Position numbers and translations under genes: made by a program. The notes beneath the pieces were generated by a model. That model had not been told where the DNA came from. It did no database searches and saw only the letters and a program-made list of their open reading frames with translations. DNA of 10,296 nucleotides from the NCBI GenBank assembly GCA_050250795.1, contig JBFWNZ010000117.1, positions 1 to 10,296 of the forward strand. The letters run 5' to 3'. The DNA comes from JBFWNZ01 sp050250795 (GTDB taxonomy: Bacteria > Pseudomonadota > Alphaproteobacteria > UBA8366). This document shows positions 6,853 through 10,296 of the stretch, one piece after another. Position 1 is the stretch's first letter; each line of letters begins with the position of its first letter.

Positions 6853-7140
6853 TCAGGACGGGCGTTCGACGATTACCCGGCCATGACCGCGGCGGACGAT
6901 GTAGCCGCCGCGCGGAATCTTGAGCTTTCCTTCCAACGCCAACGGCGTGAGCAGGTCGGCGATCATTTCCGCATGGCGGTCGCCCGCCTCCGCACCTTCC
7001 GTCCCGACCGTGGAGAGCCACTCGGCGAAAGCCTTGTCCGCAATCTCGTTGCCGAGAGACTTTCGGAGCGCGTTCAGCTTGCGAAGCTGGCCCTTGGAAA
7101 GCATGCTTTCACCGAAACCTGGAGCTGACTTGCGCGGCAT
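6853..7140 (-). CDS. Conserved-looking small protein of unknown function (95 residues)
   Basis: I do not recognise a named domain. The start at 7140 is chosen because GAGGA (7151-7147) lies six bases upstream; the ATG at 7146 abuts the Shine-Dalgarno directly, and an ATG at 7206 is less likely. The product is basic and soluble. It has a lysine- and arginine-rich N-terminus (MPRKS), a predicted helical stretch with GQLRKLNALRKSLG (about residues 18-31), DKAFAEWL (37-44), and a second helical part. It ends in an IPRGGYIVRRG-type strand pair followed by HGRVIVERPS. There is no signal peptide or transmembrane segment. Good coding statistics by eye, a strong ribosome-binding site and its own intrinsic terminator argue that it is a real, separately transcribed gene. 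It converges on holC with 19 bp between stops. A nucleic-acid-binding role would fit the charge, but that is a guess. Confidence 0.8.
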   Translation of the reverse strand: MPRKSAPGFGESMLSKGQLRKLNALRKSLGNEIADKAFAEWLSTVGTEGAEAGDRHAEMIADLLTPLALEGKLKIPRGGYIVRRGHGRVIVERPS

Positions 7141-7412
7141 TTTCATTCCTCGAAACCGGTAAGGTCCGTGTTCCTTAATAAACGTTTCCGGAAAAGTAAA
7201 GTTCATCCTTTAAAAATACAACCTTCATCCGATATGCACGGTTTCCGCAAAGTCACGAGGATCGATTTGCCGATAGACGGCCGCAAGGAGGTTACGTCTT
7301 CCGACGAGAGCAATATTTCGGCGGCTGCGGCAATGCATTCACGGAAGCGGCGGGCGTGTTCGGCGGTCTCCGCCGGTTCCGCACTTTTCGAGATTGCAGG
7401 CGCAGGCTGCGG
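7141..7412. other. Intergenic stretch between the unknown gene and the cupin gene
   Basis: These 272 bases contain the upstream region of the 95-residue gene and the downstream region of the cupin gene. The part from about 7168 to 7225 is noticeably AT-richer than its surroundings and is the likely promoter zone for the unknown gene. Minus-strand candidates there are weak (TTGTAT, 17 bases, TACTTT, or a TATTAA nearer the gene), so I do not fix one. A 6-bp hairpin CGGCGG / CCGCCG with a 3-base loop (7361-7375) lies after the cupin stop. It has no T-run, so it is at best a weak or Rho-assisted terminator. The minus-strand frame after the cupin stop stays open for 69 codons but has no ATG start. 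Confidence 0.45.
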
Positions 7413-7868
7413 TCAGCGCTCCAAGTCTTCGGCAGCAAGGTCTACCGCCTTCTTGTTGAAGCGTCCTTCGTAGAGTGGACGTGCTCCGGTCGTGGCGCCG
7501 GGATACTGCATGAACAGAATCTTGCACCCGTGTTCCGTATGCATTTCATGCTCGAAATGGGGATCCTGCATATAGACCATGTCGCCGGCCTTGAGGACGG
7601 TTTCCCCGAACCTGCACTCTCCTTCGAGCACGTACCACATCTGCGCGAAATCGTGCAGGTGAAGCGGGAATCCGGCGCCCGGCAGATAGGTGAGGATTCC
7701 GGCGTTCGGTTGTGTCGGATTGTCGGGATCGGGATGAAAGACCATCTGCGTGGTATTCGCGAAACGTCCCATTTCCGGCGGATAAGCGGCCGGACGCCGG
7801 ACGATCGGTGCATTATGCGTGCGTTGCGCTTCTTCCAGCGTCGGACGTTTCTTCGGGGTTGCGCTCAT
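7413..7868 (-). CDS. Small single-domain cupin protein
   Basis: A 151-residue soluble protein with one cupin beta-barrel. The start at 7868 is well supported by GGAGGA (7880-7875) six bases upstream; upstream in-frame codons overlap the ABC-F gene and are arginine-rich. Cupin motif 1 is visible as HLHDFAQMWYVLEGECRFG (70-88), giving metal-ligand candidates His70 and His72. The position that usually holds the ligand glutamate reads Gln76. Motif 2 is AGDMVYMQDPHFEHEM (94-109) with His104 or His107 as the third ligand. The C-terminus carries YPGATTGARPLYEGRF (122-137). Cupins of this size bind a metal or small ligand and include dioxygenases, isomerases and sensors; nothing here fixes the reaction. 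The gene is 64 bp downstream of, and codirectional with, the ABC-F ATPase, and a palindrome lies between them. Confidence 0.88.
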   Translation of the reverse strand: MSATPKKRPTLEEAQRTHNAPIVRRPAAYPPEMGRFANTTQMVFHPDPDNPTQPNAGILTYLPGAGFPLHLHDFAQMWYVLEGECRFGETVLKAGDMVYMQDPHFEHEMHTEHGCKILFMQYPGATTGARPLYEGRFNKKAVDLAAEDLER

Positions 7869-7893
7869 GTTCTTTCCTCCGCATTGCCGTGAA

Positions 7894-7928
7894 CTTTTCC
7901 GCGATTTTATCGCGTGGCGGTGGAAAAG
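7894..7928 (-). promoter_or_regulatory. Bulged palindrome in the leader of the cupin gene
   Basis: CGCGAT (7900-7905), TTT, ATCGCG (7909-7914) form a perfect 6-bp inverted repeat. It is flanked by CTTTTC (7894-7899) and GAAAAG (7923-7928), which pair with each other across an 8-base bulge (7915-7922). On the minus strand TAAAAT inside the inner repeat resembles a -10 box, although no clear -35 is seen. The structure could be an operator over a cupin promoter or an RNA hairpin between the ABC-F and cupin genes. There is no T-run on the minus strand, so it is not a standard terminator. The role is inference. Confidence 0.4.
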
Positions 7929-7932
7929 GCAC

Positions 7933-9822
7933 TCAGGCTTCCGCGTCCTCCAGCGCCGTCTGTGCGGCGAGCCACGCGTCTTCCGCTGCCGCAAGGCTCT
8001 TTTGCAGGCCGGCTTTGTTGCGCGTCAGTTCGGCCAGCCGGTCGGAGGGTTTCGCATAGAGCGCGGGATCGGCAAGATCCGCATCGAGCCGTGCGATCTC
8101 CGCGGCCAAGCGCTCGACATCGCGTTCGGCGCGGCGAACGGCGTCGCGCAGCGGTTGGGTCGCGCTGCGGGCCTCGGCGCGGGCACGCCGTTCGTCCTGC
8201 TTTGAGGTGCGCCGCTCGTCAGGGCGGGCCGCTGCGCGCTGTGCACGCCGTTCGTCGCGGCGCTGCTGGGCAAGCAGTTCGCGATAATCCTGCATATCGC
8301 CCTCGAAGGAACGGCAGGTGCCGTCGCCGACCAGCCACAGGCGATCCGCCACAAGTTCGACGAGATGGGGGTCGTGGGTGACGAGGATGACCGCCCCCGC
8401 GAACTCGTTGAGCGCCTGGATAAGCGCTTCGCGTGCATCGAGGTCGAGATGGTTTGTCGGTTCGTCCAGCAGCAGAAGCTGCGGCGCGCCGCGGCAGACC
8501 CGGGCCAGAACGAGGCGCGCCTTCTCACCGCCCGACAGGTTGGCGATGTGCACATCGGCCTTGTCCTGGCCGAAGCCGAAGCGGCCGAGATGTGCGCGGA
8601 CCTTCTCCTCCGGCGCGTCGCCCATCAGGGCGGCCATGCTTTGGACCGCCGTATGGCGTGTATCGAGCAGGTCGAGCTGATCCTGTGCGAAGTACCCGAC
8701 CTCCAGCTTGCGCGCCCGCATCAGGTGTCCGCCGGATGCGGGCAGGCCGCCGGCGATGAGGCGGAGCATCGTGGTCTTGCCGTTGCCGTTCGCGCCAAGC
8801 AAGGCGATGCGGTCGTCCATGTCGATGCGCAGGTCGAGGTTTCGCAGGACCGGCTTGCCCGTCGCATAGCCGACGCTGGCCTTCTCCATTGTCACCAGCG
8901 GCGGCGGCAGTGTATCGGGTTCGGGGAACACGAAGCGGGGCACAGTCTCCGCCGCAACGGGCGTGATGGGCTCCATCCGCTCCAGCATCTTGAGGCGGCT
9001 TTGCGCCTGGCGCGCTTTCGTCGCCTTGGCGCGGAAACGATCGACGAAGGACTGGATGCGCTGGCGTTCCGCCGTCTGCTGGGCATTCTGCGCCGCCAAT
9101 CGTGCGAGGTTCTCGCGCCGGGTGCGCTCGAAGCGGTCGTAGCCGCCCGAATACAGTGTCAGGCGCCCGTTCTCCAGATGCAGGATCGCGTCGACCACGC
9201 GGTTGAGGATGTCCCGGTCATGGCTGACAAGCAGCAGCGTGCCGGGATAGCTGGCCAGGAAGCCCTCCAGCCAGAGCGCGGCCTCAAGGTCGAGATGGTT
9301 GGTCGGTTCGTCGAGAAGCAGCAGATCGGCCCGCGAGAACAGGGCGGCGGCAAGGGCGACGCGCATCCGCCAGCCGCCGGAGAAATCGCCGACGGCGCGG
9401 GCCTGCGCGGCATCGTCGAATCCCAGACCGGCCAGGATGGCGGCAGCGCGGGCTGGGGCGCGATGCGCCTCGATGGTGGCAAGGCGTTCATGCACCTCGG
9501 CGATCCGGGCCGGATCGGTCGCGGTGTCGGCTTCGGCGAGCAGCGCCGTGCGTTCGCTGTCCGCCGCGAGAACCACGTCGAGGAGAGACGCATCGCCGCG
9601 CGGCGCTTCCTGTGCGACCGTGCCCACCCGCCAGCGCGGCGGCAGTTCGATCGTTCCTCCATCCGGCGCCATTTCGCCCAGAATCAGGCGCAGCAGCGTC
9701 GACTTGCCGGCACCGTTGCGGCCCACCAGCCCGACGCGCCTGCCCGCCGACAGCTGTGCCGAGGCGCCGTCAAGGACGGGGCGTCCGCCGAGGCGGCAGG
9801 TCAGGTTGCGAAGGTTCAACAT
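7933..9822 (-). CDS. yheS: ABC-F family ATPase, YheS-like
   Basis: A soluble 629-residue protein with two ABC ATPase domains and no membrane segments, of the ABC-F type that acts on ribosomes rather than in transport. Domain 1 has Walker A GRNGAGKST (34-42), signature FSGGWRMR (147-154), Walker B LLLLDEPTNHLD (167-178, catalytic Glu172) and switch His201. The inter-domain P-site tRNA-interaction motif linker (about 224-290) contains FVDRFRAKATKARQAQSR, close to E. coli YheS. Domain 2 has GANGNGKTT (343-351), LSGGEK (429-434), DEPTNHLD (453-460, catalytic Glu454) and His483. A basic, coiled-coil C-terminal extension covers about 510-629. Both ATP sites look intact. The start at 9822 gives the usual MLNLRNLT N-terminus. 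The frame extends 103 codons upstream into the divergent ndk gene, which is not real coding. No strong Shine-Dalgarno is visible. E. coli YheS helps some nascent-chain-stalled ribosomes; the exact role here is inferred. Confidence 0.94.
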   Translation of the reverse strand: MLNLRNLTCRLGGRPVLDGASAQLSAGRRVGLVGRNGAGKSTLLRLILGEMAPDGGTIELPPRWRVGTVAQEAPRGDASLLDVVLAADSERTALLAEADTATDPARIAEVHERLATIEAHRAPARAAAILAGLGFDDAAQARAVGDFSGGWRMRVALAAALFSRADLLLLDEPTNHLDLEAALWLEGFLASYPGTLLLVSHDRDILNRVVDAILHLENGRLTLYSGGYDRFERTRRENLARLAAQNAQQTAERQRIQSFVDRFRAKATKARQAQSRLKMLERMEPITPVAAETVPRFVFPEPDTLPPPLVTMEKASVGYATGKPVLRNLDLRIDMDDRIALLGANGNGKTTMLRLIAGGLPASGGHLMRARKLEVGYFAQDQLDLLDTRHTAVQSMAALMGDAPEEKVRAHLGRFGFGQDKADVHIANLSGGEKARLVLARVCRGAPQLLLLDEPTNHLDLDAREALIQALNEFAGAVILVTHDPHLVELVADRLWLVGDGTCRSFEGDMQDYRELLAQQRRDERRAQRAAARPDERRTSKQDERRARAEARSATQPLRDAVRRAERDVERLAAEIARLDADLADPALYAKPSDRLAELTRNKAGLQKSLAAAEDAWLAAQTALEDAEA

Positions 9823-9885
9823 GGCGGCGCTGGATAGCATGGAGAGGCCGACGGCAGAAGCGCGGTGCAATCGATTCTCGCGCGC

Positions 9886-9914
9886 TTGCCGCAACCATGT
9901 CCGGCGTCTATAAC
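9886..9914 (+). promoter_or_regulatory. Sigma-70-like promoter for ndk
   Basis: TTGCCG (9886-9891) and TATAAC (9909-9914) are separated by exactly 17 bases. They match the -35 and -10 consensus at four and five of six positions. The predicted start near 9921 leaves a leader of about 50 bases. It lies in the 147-bp region shared with the divergent ABC-F gene. Confidence 0.65.
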
Positions 9915-9969
9915 CCCGCCACCCGAAGCCCCGGGGGGCAGGAACCGATAGGTAAAGGGACACGAGATC

Positions 9970-10296
9970 ATGGCCGTCGAGCGGACATTGTCGATTATCA
10001 AGCCGGACGCGACCCGGCGGAATCTCACGGGCAAGATCAATGCCCGCTTCGAGGAGGCCGGACTGCGGATCGTCGCGCAGAAGCGCATCCGGCTCACCAC
10101 CGAACAGGCGCAGGGCTTTTATGCGGAGCACAGCGCGCGTTCGTTCTTCAGCGATCTGTGCAGCTTCATGACTCCCGGCCCGGTGGTGGTCCAGGTGCTG
10201 GAGGGCGAGGGCGCGGTGCAGCGCAATCGCGAGATTATGGGCGCGACCAATCCGGCCAATGCGGATGAGGGCACGATCCGCAAGTCGTTCGGCGAA
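9970..10296 (+). CDS. ndk: Nucleoside diphosphate kinase, partial (N-terminal 109 codons)
   Basis: Transfers the gamma-phosphate of ATP to NDPs through a phosphohistidine, balancing the (d)NTP pools in the cytoplasm. The start at 9970 follows AAGGGA (9955-9960) at nine bases. The sequence begins MAVERTLSIIKPDA, the standard Ndk N-terminus with the nucleotide-site Lys12. It continues with NLTGKINARFEEAGLRIV, FFSDLCSFMTPGPVVV, VQRNREIMGATNPANA and GTIRKSFGE, all family hallmarks. The catalytic histidine (in the NAVHGSD-type motif) lies just past the right edge, so its presence cannot be checked. The bacterial family length is about 140 residues, so roughly 30 residues are missing from view. The gene is divergent from the ABC-F ATPase and has its own promoter. 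Confidence 0.97.
   Translation, partial: MAVERTLSIIKPDATRRNLTGKINARFEEAGLRIVAQKRIRLTTEQAQGFYAEHSARSFFSDLCSFMTPGPVVVQVLEGEGAVQRNREIMGATNPANADEGTIRKSFGE

Noticed and set aside
7282..7300. Strong Shine-Dalgarno-like AAGGAGG on the plus strand
   Set aside because: No ATG, GTG or TTG follows at a usable distance, so it does not support a gene.
7168..7473. 101-codon plus-strand frame in the intergenic region running into the cupin gene end
   Set aside because: No Shine-Dalgarno before its ATG, a serine- and lysine-rich translation without family features, and overlap with the antisense of the cupin gene.
8365..9837. 490-codon plus-strand open frame opposite the ABC-F gene
   Set aside because: The minus strand carries both complete ABC cassettes; the plus frame has no recognisable motif and a shadow-type composition.

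Overview
The window is GC-rich, densely packed chromosomal DNA. It reads as an alphaproteobacterium, perhaps Rhodospirillales-like; this rests on codon use and gene content, not on a phylogenetic marker. Most genes are recognisable core or common accessory families. I see no rRNA, tRNA, insertion sequence, phage gene, CRISPR array or toxin-antitoxin pair.

Left part (1-4313, minus strand): three tandem, clearly paralogous 14-helix drug:H+ antiporters of the DHA2 (EmrB/QacA) type. They are transcribed right to left. The first (2778-4313) is separated by 60 bp from the second (1164-2717), whose stop codon overlaps the start of the third (ATGA). The third runs off the left edge. No HlyD/EmrA adaptor, outer-membrane channel or TetR/MarR regulator is visible here. 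A perfect inverted repeat encloses the start codon of the middle gene.

Centre (4372-6833, plus strand): a small gamma-glutamylcyclotransferase-like (AIG2/GGCT fold) protein is divergent from the transporters. It is followed by pepA (leucyl aminopeptidase, M17) and holC (DNA polymerase III chi subunit), which overlap by ATGA. pepA-holC is a widespread proteobacterial pairing.

Right part (6853-9822, minus strand): a 95-residue protein of unknown function converges on holC, and its intrinsic terminator is embedded in the end of holC. Next come a small single-domain cupin protein and a YheS-like ABC-F ATPase, with the cupin gene directly downstream of the ABC-F gene. The ABC-F gene is head-to-head with ndk (nucleoside diphosphate kinase), which starts at 9970 behind a good sigma-70-like promoter and is cut by the right edge.

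Functionally the window joins a possible multidrug efflux cluster on the left to a housekeeping block on the right (peptide turnover, replication clamp-loader accessory, translation-factor ATPase, nucleotide pool). I found no convincing new multi-gene system. The most noteworthy items are the transporter triplication, the start-codon hairpin, the bulged palindrome ahead of the cupin gene, and the unknown 95-residue protein.
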